Below are positions 8,473 through 18,617 of a DNA stretch of 64,000 bases, piece after piece; position 1 is the stretch's first letter, and each line of letters begins with the position of its first letter. The translations under genes and the position numbers were made by a program. The notes below the pieces were generated by a model. The model saw only the letters and a program-made list of their open reading frames with translations, was not told the DNA's origin and searched no databases. Origin of the DNA: Hyaloraphidium curvatum (lineage: Eukaryota; Monoblepharomycota; Hyaloraphidiomycetes; Hyaloraphidiales; Hyaloraphidiaceae); contig JAIVFI010000020.1 in NCBI GenBank assembly GCA_025558095.1, forward strand, positions 62,001 through 126,000, read 5' to 3'.

Positions 8473-10996
8473 ATGGGCGACGGGCGCGGGGGCCGGCGTG
8501 CCGCGGGCGAGCATCTCAGAGGCGGCGGCGGCAGCGCGGCGCGCGTGGCCGCCGCGCCGCGGGCGAGCTGGTGGGCCGCGCCGCGTGGCCGACTCGCCGA
8601 CGGCCAGGACTGACCGCCGCCCCGCAACCCGACCGCGGATCCGCACCGCTCCTGCCAATCTGCCCCGCGCTCACCGCCTCTTTCTCGACCGCCCACCCCG
8701 CGCGACCGGCGTCCCGCACCTTGCCGCCGTCCCCGAAACAGCGAGCAGTGCAACCGCCTGAAGTGAGCAATCCGCGCCGCTCGGCTCTACGGAGCTCGGA
8801 CTAAAAGTTTCTACTAGGAAAAAATGCTTCTATGCCGGCGCGAGCGAGACGTGCGAGCGGTGCAGGCGATTGGGGCACCTTTGCACGCCGCAGACCTCGC
8901 AGCTCAGCCGGCGGGCGCGGGAACAGCTGCGCAAAGCGGAGAGGGCGCAGGCCACGGGCGACACGGGCGGGGCCTCGCCGCCGGAGGACGCCGAGTCGGA
9001 CACGGCGGGTGACGAGCCTTCGGGGCTTGCGGCCGAGGATGGCGGATCAGGCAGGCCACCCTCGCTCGAGGTCTCGGTCGCTTTGGCTTTGGCCAGGGGG
9101 TTCTCGTCGGCTTCGGCGGGGATGCCATGCTCCGCCGGGGTCGCCAACGCCGACTCGGGCGTCTTGTTTGGCTGGTCGCCTGTTTCCCGGCTGCCGGGTT
9201 CACCAACCTCCAGCATTCCGCTTGCCGTGCCGCCCGATTTCCTCTCGCCCCAACTCCAAGCGCGACTACCCTCTCCATCGCCCGAAATGGCGATCTACGC
9301 GGGGCTGGACCTCCCTGGTGAGTTCAACCTGCCTTCTTCGTCCAGGTTTGAACTAATTTCATCTAAGAATCCCTCCTGGACGCCGTTGCCGCATACTGGG
9401 AGACTTTTCATCCCCTTTACCCCGTCCTTCACCGCGCAACTTTGGAGGCCGCGCTCTCCCGCCCTGGCTACACGCCCTTCGGCGCTCACCGCCCCCTGGC
9501 TCTCCTTCACGTCGTCGCCGCCATCGGCCTCCGCGGCCGCCCGCTCGACGGCCCGGACGAGGCGGAGCGGCTCAGAGCCGCGCGGCACTGCATCGAGCGC
9601 GCGCTGCAGATGCTCGCCGCGGGCTACGTGGCCCACCAAAACAGCGCCGCGTCGGACGGCATGCCTTGCGGGCAGCCCGACCCCCCGATCTCGGACCTTG
9701 AAGCCGTGTGCTGTATCGGCATCATCGTCGCCGTGCTGGTCCCCTCGGGCATGCCGGACAGGTGGTTCCCCCTCCTCCGGTGCGGCGTGCGGGCCGCGCG
9801 CGCGCTGTACATGCGGTGCCACGCCGGCCCGCCCGCCGACGCGCGCGAGTGGGTCGGGGGGGAAATGGCGGTGCGCAACTGGATCGGCCTCTGCTCGCTG
9901 GACCTGGGCATGGCATACCATTCCGGCGCCGAGCCGGTCGGGAGGTATTTCTTCCACCACCGGATGCGGCTGCCCGCGCACGAGCGGTTCTGGGACCACC
10001 CCAACGCCGAGGTAGCCTATGGGATGGTGTTTGGGCCGGGGGGCATCGGGCCCGCCTACGTGGACTTTGCCGCGCCGGACCGCACGTCGGGCCCGCGGCT
10101 CATCTGGGAGCTGATCCACCCGATTTTCGATCGTCGCGCGAGCATCCTTGCGGCCTTCCACCTCTGCAACTACCTGCGCTACCTCCGCATGCAGATCTTC
10201 CTTTTTGGCCGGGACCGCGGGATCGAAAGCACCCCCGCGCTCGCCAACGCCCAACGGACCCCGGACGAGACCACCTACCTCCGCCGTGTGGACCTCTTCG
10301 AAACCCTCTGCGCGGAAACTCACCGCGCCATGCCCCCCGAGATCGGCGCCGCCCTCGCCCGCGGCGACCCGCGCCCCTTCTACGCCCGCGCCCCCTCGTT
10401 CGCTGAGCACCCCCTGCAGGCGCACCAGCTCATGACCTTCCTCCTCACCGTGCGGAGCTACTCCGTGGAGCACTACCTCCGCGACGCCCCCGGCACCGGC
10501 CCGATCCCGCTCTCCCCCGCGGAGCTCGCGCGGGTCGCCGCCTGCGCCGCGGCGTTCGCGTCGGCCCTGTCCGGCCCGTACGCGGACCGCGCGGACGAGA
10601 CGCCGCACAACTACCTGCTCCTCTCGCCGGCGTTCAAGGTCGGGAGGGCGGCGCTGGCCGCTGCCGCGGGGCCGGGGATCGCCGGGGCGCAGGAGGAGGA
10701 GGCGCGCGCGGCGGCGAGGGCGGTGGCGAGGTGCTTGGACGCCGTTGGGAGGAACGTGGGCCTGCAGAGTGAGTGCCGTTTGGGGATGGGAAGGCGAGAT
10801 TGCTGACGGACCGTCGGCGGTGCTAGCGCGCAAGGTGGCTGCTTCCTTCCGGAAGGCGATGAGGGAGCTGGGGATCGACGTCGCGTCCCCGCGGGTGCCG
10901 CACGATGCCGAGGCGGGGGAGCCGCAGGCGTCCGAGATAGGGGGGACTTTCCTGGACGTGGTGGTCAGGAGCGTCGCGACGGTTTCGGTGCGGTGA
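8473..10996 (+). CDS. Zn(II)2Cys6 fungal transcription factor
   Basis: Five-exon model: 8473-8570, 8742-8762, 8818-9317, 9368-10768, 10827-10996; 729 residues. Splicing a 21-nt micro-exon restores a complete binuclear zinc cluster, CX2CX6CX8CX2CX6C, at residues 33-62 (CEQCNRLKKKC then CERCRRLGHLC). The first Cys codon is split by intron 1, and introns 2-4 are 55, 50 and 58 nt. A Ser/Pro/Ala-rich linker follows, then the fungal_trans regulatory domain from about residue 210, opening with YWETFHPLYPVLHR, which is diagnostic. A short C-terminal exon ends DVVVRSVATVSVR. It should be a nuclear DNA-binding regulator, probably recognising CGG-containing sites; targets unknown. Neighbours do not form an obvious pathway cluster. 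Confidence 0.88.
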
Positions 10997-11262
10997 GGCG
11001 CCCCGGATTGCAGGAGGGGACCTGCGCTGGGCATCCCACGAGGCTGCTTGCCAAGATCTGATAACTCTGGTCAAACGCAATTGCATGGCTATGTACAAAC
11101 TGGCCCTCCAAGTCCAGCCCATGGCGAAGATGGTCCCTCTCCTCCGAACGACGAAGTAGCAGCTCCTTGCCCTCAGCTATCCTACACCAACTCTCCAACC
11201 GCGCCCTTCTTCCGTCCCTGATCGCAAGCGGCAGATCCCCGATCCACGGCAATGCCCACTCC

Positions 11263-11686
11263 TCAAGGAGGGTTCGAGAATGTCCGGGCGTGCAAAGGCG
11301 GGCGTGGCCCCGCCGCGACCCCGTACGGGGCAAAGTTCGGAGTCCTCCTGGCGCCGCTTGCCGGCTGCAGCTGCCAGCCCGCGTCGTCCGAGTCTGTCCC
11401 CGCCTGCTCGGGGCCTCCGATCCCCGGCTCGGGCGACGGGGCAGCCGTCGACGCCGAAGACGCGCTGCCCGCGCTCAGCGCCCGCGGCCGCCCCGGCGGG
11501 AACCCCTCCAGCCTCGCCTCGCCCGCCGCGAGCATGTCGCTGAGCCGGCACACGGGTCCGCAGTACAACGCCGCCTGGGTTCGCGCGGGTCAGCTGGAAT
11601 CGGGGCGGGCGGGGGGAAGCGGGACGCACCGGGTCGCCCTCGCACTTCCTGGAGCACACGGAGCACCACGAGAGGTGGTAGTCCAT
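11263..11686 (-). CDS. Ecl1-like small zinc-binding protein
   Basis: Two exons, 11686-11630 and 11574-11263, separated by a 55-nt intron; 122 residues. The spliced N-terminus reads MDYHLSWCSVCSRKCEG followed by AALYCGPVCRLSDM. This has the CxxC...YCxxxC(R)xxD pattern of the fungal Ecl1/2/3 family, small proteins linked to lifespan and stress or sulfur starvation responses in fission yeast. The rest is Ser/Pro/Gly-rich with no domain. Neither exon alone shows the motif; the splice brings both cysteine pairs together, which supports the model. Function is inferred from family resemblance of a short motif, so the gene is more certain than its role. Confidence 0.65.
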
Positions 11687-12455
11687 TCGGTCGGCTTGCC
11701 AGTCGCCGGTGCCGCGCGGGAGGGTCCGGCGCGGGACGTCGGGACGTCTCGGTGAGACGGGATGATCGGCGAGTAATCGGAAGCGGCGTGCGCAATGTCC
11801 CCTTTTCCCGATATTGGGAGACAGGTCGATGCCCCTCCAAACGGCCCGCTTCTGCTCCGGAACGTGTCCCAAGATGCCGGCGGAGCTTATCGGGTATTGT
11901 TCCGCCCGGCGAAGAGGCGCCTGGACGAGCTGGACGTGCTATCGGTGGCCCCTGCGGAGAAAGCGCGGCATGTCGCCATCCCAACTTTCGGGAACTTCGG
12001 ACGTGGAGCCGGGCACAGGACAGAAAATCCCATGCACCTGTACGTCGAAGAAGCTTTCCAAATGATGGGCGTGTGGCGTAGAAGGCCGATGCGGTGTGCG
12101 TGAGGACTGCGGGAGTGGCAAGATAAGGATTTCAGGACCCCGGGATCCCAAGTCCGGCCAGCGGCCCACGCGCAAAGCAAGCAAACTCAATGCAAACACA
12201 TCATGGACGCTGTTCGGCATCCTGCGCACGCCGGCGGTTACTGTCTTCACGCTGACCGTGGCGATGTCCTGAGGGGGGCTGACTGGGCATACTGCATTTC
12301 CCTGACTTTCAGACGATCCATCCCGGGCGGGCGTAGCGGGTTCCGGGACGGCCGTGCACTTCCGTTCTATCCCGCTCTATGTTCCAGAAGCAGCCATTAC
12401 CGACATAAGAAGCCCTATATTACCGGCCCGGCCGCCTTCTTCCCGCCCCGGCGCG
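11687..12455 (-). other. Intergenic region, no supported gene
   Basis: This lies between the 5' end of the Ecl1-like gene and the 3' end of the GH26 gene. Small ORFs on both strands (for example 11795-12103 plus) lack motifs. It probably contains the Ecl1-like promoter. Confidence 0.45.
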
Positions 12456-15178
12456 CTACTGCGCCGTCCACTCCGCCCCGTCCCCGAGGCTGCCGTCGCA
12501 CCACGGCCTGATGGCGTCGCCCCAGACCATCGTCTCGGCGTTGAGCTCCCGCAGGAACTCGCGCCGCACGGACGGCTTGTGCGTGACGGCGTACGAGACG
12601 TTGCCGCGGTCGGGCTCGATCTTGTCCTCCTCTGCGGACGCGTGCGCGCAGGGGGGTCAGCCGCGGGCTCTTTGCGGGCGGGGAGACGGGGAGACCCACC
12701 GAACCACAGCACCATCTTGGCGCCCACCCCGCCCTCCTCCACCGGCCGCCCCAGCTCCAACACCTGCCTCCACCACCCCCTCTTGACCTCCATCTCCTCC
12801 CGCCCCCCGACCGTAAAGTCGCTGGTCGGATAGTACACCGCCCCCGTCTCGGGCACCGCGAGCGGCTTCCCGGCCTTTTCCGCGATCGCGCTCACGCTCC
12901 ACACGGGCACGCCGGGATCGCACAGGTCCTCGCCCGTGATGAGCGCGCGCGCGAGGCCGGGGCGGGGGACCGAGTTGTTGCCCTCCGTGCCCTTTGGCGC
13001 GCGCTCGGGGGCGGGGATGGAGTAGTGGTACACCGAGAGGCCGATCCAGTCGACGTGGGCGTCGCCGGGGTAGTACGGCGTGTACCTGGCAAGCAGGGAC
13101 GGTCAGCTTCAACTCGGGTCGCCATCCGCCGCGCGCACTCACGGATCGTCGTCCCCGTCAATCCTCCCGTCCCCGTTGGTATCCAGCGCCAGCTTCTCCC
13201 TGTCCCCCGCCGGCACCGGGTACCAGTTGTCGTCCCTGCCCCCCACCCAGGGGTACCCGCAGTTGCCCGCGTTGGGCGCCCACATGGTCGCCGTCATGTT
13301 GGTCCGCGCGTGCACCAGGCGGTGCAGCTCCCTGAAGGTGCGCACGTACGCGACGGGGAGCTGGCCGTAGGGGTGCCATGGCCCGTTCATCTCGTGGGCG
13401 AAGCGGACGATGCACCCGACGCCGAGGCGGTTGATCCGGGCGAGCTGGTCCGCGAGGGCGGAGAGGGTGCCCTCGGGGATGTTGTCCATCGTCACGTTGG
13501 GCAGCACCGTGACCATCAGCAGGGACGGGTCGCCGCCCTCCTCCTTGGCCTGCGCGAGGAGGACCTTGGGGTACCAGTCCAGCATCTCGGCGTCGTACCC
13601 GCGCGAGTCGATGTGCACCCAGCACCCGTAGATGGCGGGACGGCGGCCGATGCGCGCGGCGAGGAGCTGAGGGGTGTCGATGGCCCAGTCCATCTGGAAG
13701 CCGAACAGCGGGCCGCCGCTGCTGGGCTCGAGCAGGGCGCCCTTGGGGGGGTAGCCCGCGGGGGGCAGGGAGCAGTTGGTGGAGCTGGTGTAGCCGGCAT
13801 TGGCGACCGCCGTCTCCGAGGCCATGGTGGCGATGCGGTACGAGATGCCGGCGATCAGGCCCGAGGCGATGAGGAGGGCGAGGGAGGCCTTGAGCCAGTG
13901 GGTGAAGGACCAGCAGGCCTTGCGCCGCCGCGTGCGGGCCGACATGGGCGCGAGGGGGTAAGTAGGCGCCTCGACGGGGGTCTTGGAGCGGCGCAGGGTG
14001 GCTTGGGTGAGGGTGGCGGAGGATGCGAGGGAGGAAGGGGTTGCCGGAACGATGGTCGGCGCCGGGAGCACGGCAGCGGGCGTCGACGGGCGGCTGGGAA
14101 GAGGGGCGGGAGGGCGGATCTGGCGGGGGGTGCCGCTGCCCACGGTCGAGGAGGGCGAGGAGGGGGAAATGTCCGAGGTCTCCATGGCTGCGTCGAAGGC
14201 AGATGCCGAGGCGGGGGGAGCTGCGGGTGCGAATGCCGATGCAGCCGGCGTAGGCAAAGCCACCGGCACCGCCGCCGATGCAACCGCCGCCTCTTTCGGT
14301 GCCGCGGATGCAGCCTCTGGCACCCCCGCCGGACGCGCGGCCTCTGCCGCCTTCGCCACGACCGCACCGGCCGCCAGCGCCCCCATCACCTCCTCCATCA
14401 GCCCATCCGCCACCTTCCCCTCGCCGGAGGTAACGTTGCGCAGCTTGGTGGGCACCGCGGCGCGGTACCGCTTGCCCGCCGCCCCCGACGCCACCACGAT
14501 GGTGGGCGCCGACACCGTGGGCGCGGCGACGGTGGGCGCCGATACCGCGGGGGGCGATATGCGGAAGGAGGAGACGGTGAGCGGTGCGGGGGCGGGCGGG
14601 TCCGGGGCGGGGGATGCGTCGGCCGCGACGCGGGCGGCGACGACGGAGGAGGTGATCCCCGATGAAGAAGGGGGCAACGAGGCGGGCGGGGGATGCGACA
14701 GCTTAAAGTCCCGGGGCAGAGTGGCGTTGCCCGCCTGCTGCCGGGCGGCGGCGGACGCCTGCGGGCCCGACAGCATCGCCGAGACGGTGCGCGGCGGCGC
14801 GGGCGCGAGGTCCGCGCTGGTGCGGCCGGCGGGGGCGTCCGTGCGGCGGCGCACCGCGCGCTTCTCGGCGGCATTTGTGCCGGATCCGCTGATCGGTCCG
14901 GCGTGGGCGGCGGACGAGTCCGGGGCGGCCGGCTTCTCCGGGGCCCTCCCCGGCCTGCCCAGCGAGTCGAAGCGCGGCGGCGGCCGCTCGGCGTCGGCCG
15001 GCGGCGGCAGCGAGCCCGATCGCGATCGGCGCACGGCCGAGGCGTCGGCGGCGGCCGACGGCGGCGAAGGCGTGCGGTGCCGGGGCCGCGGCGCGGGGGG
15101 CGCCGACGCGCGGTTGCCCCCGGCCGGCGGCGCGGCCCCCGGCGGCGATGCGCCCGGCGCGGGTGCGCCGCGGTCCAT
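12456..15178 (-). CDS. Membrane-anchored GH26-type endo-mannanase-like glycoside hydrolase (enzyme A)
   Basis: Three exons, 15178-13143, 13085-12700 and 12631-12456, with introns of 57 and 68 nt; 865 residues. The first ~410 residues are Ala/Pro/Ser-rich and disordered, then a hydrophobic anchor (~420-440, ASLALLIASGLIAGISYRIA), so the catalytic domain should be extracellular (type II topology). The GH26-like domain starts LFGFQMDWAIDTP; the likely acid/base Glu sits in RFAHEMNGPW (~597) and the likely nucleophile Glu in LAVPETGAVYY (~757). Intron 2 joins MVLWF to EEDKIEPD, completing the barrel. A DTNGDGRIDGDDDP loop resembling an EF-hand/dockerin calcium site lies inside the domain before YTPYYPGD. 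Family members cleave beta-mannan or related glucans; substrate is inferred. Paralogue at 44058-47557. The first ATG in frame was used. Confidence 0.82.
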
Positions 15179-15875
15179 CGCGGCGGCGGGTGCGGTGGCG
15201 CGGTCGGAGCGCGGGAGGGAGGGCGGCACCGGCGGTCTTTGCTCGGCGCTCGTCGGGCGGCCAATCACGGCTATCCCCGGCGCATCGGCCGCCACAGGGC
15301 ACGGATCGCTAGGCCGGGGCCGTACGGAGCAGATGGCTGCCCGGCCGGGGGGATCAGTGGCCCGGAGGGGGGGGGTGTGGGCGTTGAAGGCGATTTCCGG
15401 ATTGGGCCCGATTGACTTGGGTCCAAGACCGCGCCTCGCGGTGGAGGTCCCCAAACGGGGACTCGGGCCCTACAACCGACTCGGATGCCACCATCAAGGA
15501 CTCGCGGGCCCAGGACCGACGCATAAGGCATTGAAGCGTCCGATCCGCGTCCGCGGCATCTCGCCCCTTGCCACACGTCGGTCTGCGGCGGCACGTCCGC
15601 CCCATCGGTCCATCCGCCACATCCACAAGTCCAAGCAGGGCTCCGGGTGCTCCGAGCGGGTCATCCATCGATGCCGACACTGGGAAAAATGATGCGATCG
15701 CGGCTATCGACAAAAAGCATACAGGAACATCGGCAGCAATACAGCAGGAAACCATCCGCGCTCTTCCCCTCCCCTTGGAACCATCCCGAGTTCCCTCCCG
15801 AGGTCCCTCCCGCGTCCGAGCAACCTCCGAACCCATCATCCGTGGCACCCATCGGCACCATCCGTCTGCACCCCG
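15179..15875 (-). other. Intergenic region upstream of GH26 enzyme A
   Basis: About 0.7 kb with no frame carrying a recognisable domain. It separates the GH26 start from the stop codon of the I9-domain gene on the same strand and should hold the GH26 promoter. Confidence 0.45.
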
Positions 15876-16474
15876 CTAGACGTTCGCAGACACGATCCCG
15901 TCCTCCTCGACGCTCTCCACCCCCTCCAGCGCCCGCATCTCCTCGACCCCCCACCCCTCGACCTCGGGCAGCTCCACCGCGAACCCGAGGAACACCTTGC
16001 TGTAGCGGTGGGTGATCCTGCCGCCGCGGGAGAGGATGAGCGAGATGGCGTCGTCGACGAGCATGACGTTGGCGTCGGGCGCGAAGGAGACGATGTAGCG
16101 GCGGCGCGCGGCTGGAACGGCAATGGAGAGGGGTTAGGGATGTTGTGGGCGGGGGAGGAGGGGCGGGGGAGCGGGGGGGCATGGGTGCCTCCGTGCCGTT
16201 CCGCGCAAGGTGGAACGGGCAGCCCCTCCTATCTTCCCGCCCTCCCAATCCTTCCTACAGAGGAACACCAACCGGCAGCGTCCGATGCGCCCACGACCAG
16301 CGTCTCCTGCGGGTCCTCCACGCGCAGCCTGTGCGGCTCGACGTCGCGCTTGTCGAGCGGGATGGGCGGGTGCGCGGCGAGCGCGAGCGCGGGGAGGACG
16401 AGCGCGAGCAAAAGGGAGAGGAGGAGCAGCGGCGGGAGGGGGGAGGGGCGGCGCATGGCGGCGGGGCGGGGCAT
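15876..16474 (-). CDS. Secreted peptidase-inhibitor I9-domain protein
   Basis: Two exons, 16474-16273 and 16111-15876, with a 161-nt intron; 145 residues. Exon 1 encodes a signal peptide: MPRPAAMRRPSPLPP then a long Leu/Ala core ending ALALAA. Exon 2 encodes RRRYIVSFAPDANVM, ITHRYSKVFLGFAVELP and LEGVESVEEDGIVSANV, the beta-alpha-beta pattern of the inhibitor I9 (subtilisin propeptide / proteinase B inhibitor) domain. There is no downstream protease domain, so it is a stand-alone I9 protein that could inhibit or chaperone a subtilase outside the cell or in the vacuole. Donor choice is less certain than usual (GTTGGT), but the acceptor and frames are clear. The second ATG at 16456 is an alternative start. 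Confidence 0.72.
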
Positions 16475-16652
16475 TGTTGGTGTGCGGCTTGGACGGCAGC
16501 AGCAGTGCCGAGTCAGCGGCCATGCGTCCTTCCGTGGCTCTCTGCAAATCATTCCATCCTACTTCAGACAAACCTAGATTTTCGACAGCAGCTCCTTCCT
16601 TTTGTTGCCCTTGAAATCCCACGTCTCGATCCCCCCCTGTTTCCGGGCGTCG

Positions 16653-17842
16653 TTAACCGCGGCCGCGGCCGCCCCCGCCCTCCGCACCCACCTTGGGCGT
16701 GACCCTGATCACCTCCCCCGCCAGCGCCTCCTCCTCCACCGCCAGCACGATCGCATCCGCCACCCTGTCCACGGGCACCTGGTAGCTCTCCAGCATCGCC
16801 CTCGTCCTTTCCGCCCGCGCGGCGACCCGCATCTGCTCCCGCAAAAGGCCCGTCACGGCGGCGGCGGGGCACACGGCGTTCAGCCGGATCGGGGGGCGCG
16901 AGCCGTCCTTCGGGAGAAGCGCCTCGTGGAGGGAGCGGGTGAAGTGCACGACGGCGGCCTTGCCGGCGGCCTGGCCCGCGGGATCAGCCCGGGCAGCGGG
17001 GGAAAAGGGAGGCACGAAACCCACGTAGACGGGCAGGTCATCCTGCGGGAAGAACGCCGCCATCGACGCCGTGTTCACCACCACCCCCTTCTTCCCGCGT
17101 CCGCCCGACGCCCGCCTCATCTCCGCCACCGCGAGCTGCGAGCCGTACACGACGGCGTCGATGTTGACGCGGTTCATCAGCGCCCAGGGGGCGTGCTCGG
17201 CGCCGTCGTCGGACTTGGGGTCCAGGGCCTTGAGGAAGGCGTCGTCGCCGAGGCCGAGGGCGGCGTTGTTGACCTGACACGGCGGGCGCGGGAGCCAGGG
17301 TAGGTCAGAATGCCGGTATGCGGAAGCCGATGGACATGAACAGCCCACCATGATGTCGATGGTGCCATATCTAGTGGTGGGAATCAGCGAGCGGCCCGGT
17401 ACAAGCCGAAGGATCGCGCCTCCCACCTATCGACAACCTTGTCGAACGCCCGCTTCAAATCCTTCAGATCCGCCAGATCCACCTCGACGAAGATGAAGTT
17501 CTCGATGTCCAGCTCCCCGGAATAGCTTCATACCCCGCCGGAAAAGCGTCAGCGCGGAGCCGGCCGACGGACGCGTCGGAGGTTCCCACTTGTCCACGAG
17601 GTCCCTGACCACCGCCTCCCCCCCCTCCCGATCGCGGTCCAGGATCGCAACGATCGCGCCCCTGGCCGCCAGCTTCCTCGCCACGGACGCGCCGAACCCG
17701 CTGCCGCGTCCGTCCGGTGTTTTCAGCCGGCATCATCCCGGCGCGTCGAGCGGGGAAAAGGGACCCACGAGGCGCCGCCGGTGACGATGGCGACTTTGCG
17801 GACAAGCTTGGAGGGCTGCGCGGGGCCGGAAAAGGGGGCCAT
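16653..17842 (-). CDS. Short-chain dehydrogenase/reductase, HPGD-like (SDR1)
   Basis: Six exons: 17842-17769, 17700-17590, 17525-17427, 17370-17349, 17273-17025, 16970-16653; introns 68, 64, 56, 75 and 54 nt; 290 residues. The splices rebuild all classical SDR landmarks: KVAIVTGGASGFGASVARKL (Rossmann TGxxxGxG), AILDRD (NAD-preferring acidic end of beta 2), IDIMVNNAALG, NTASMAAF (catalytic Ser region) and PVYAAGKAAV (YxxxK). Overall it resembles 15-hydroxyprostaglandin dehydrogenase-type cytosolic NAD-dependent oxidoreductases; the true substrate in a fungus is unknown. A paralogue with the same order of motifs but nine exons lies at 61876-63361. Exon 4 is only 22 nt. It is divergent from the large membrane-protein gene at 18618. 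Confidence 0.88.
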
Positions 17843-18617
17843 TTTGGAAGGGAGGCAGGCGGGATCGTCGCGTCGGGGACTGGCCACCGGCGATCCACCC
17901 TCCCGTCAACAACGACAGGCGGCCGACGAGCCGGGATCGGACGGCATCGGACAACTGTCCAGGTACCTACCCTCAACCTCTTCTGGATTGGAGTGGATGT
18001 GCAGAACGGCACCCAGTATGCGGGCTCTTTCGGCCGACGGCGACCTCCCCGGCCGGCCTGTGGGCGACCAGCGGCGACGGTTGTTTTCGAGGACAAACTG
18101 GTGCATTTGTTGCGGTTCTTGTACGTCGAAAACGACCTCGCCAGTGTTTTCGTAACCGTCGGCAGTGCGGTGCTCGCATTTTGGGGGTCGGACGTCCGGC
18201 GCCACGGCGAGCGCGGCCGGCCAGAGACGGCTGGCAGCCGCACTTGGTGGCGGGCATCGAAAAGAAAGGCATCCACAATTGCAGCACCGCCCAGAAGCGG
18301 CGATTCCCGCACGGCCGACAGTTCTTGGCCCTGACTGGATGGGGACGATGCGGCCCAGCGGTTGGAATAGGCGATGAGCAATCGTGATGCGGGCCGCCCG
18401 CGGCTGGCACGCATGGGGCACGTCGCACAACGGTCCGGTCAACACATTGGTCTGTGGGGAGTGTCTCGCTGTGGTGGTTTGGGCCTGCGCCGCCGCGGGG
18501 ATGCGGAGGATGCGGCAAGGCGGTTTGAGGGACGTGGGGCCAGACCGTGCGTCCTCCGCCGCCCCAACCCCTCGACGAAACCCCACCGCGGCCCACCAAC
18601 CGCAGCGGGCCCCGAAC
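17843..18617. promoter_or_regulatory. Divergent intergenic region between SDR1 and the repeat membrane protein
   Basis: 775 nt between two start codons on opposite strands, with no supported gene. It should contain both promoters. Large ORFs across it are out of frame with anything recognisable. Confidence 0.45.

Noticed and set aside
9295-11034. 579-codon minus-strand ORF across the Zn2Cys6 gene
   Set aside because: Antisense shadow of a GC-rich coding region; Arg/Gly/Ala-rich with no motif, while the plus strand has a complete regulator.
11795-12103. Plus-strand ORF of 102 codons
   Set aside because: Lies upstream of the Ecl1-like gene; no motif or partner exon found.
13025-15692. Plus-strand ORFs of 546 and 569 codons
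   Set aside because: Antisense to GH26 enzyme A; composition mirrors the GC-rich sense codons, no recognisable motif.
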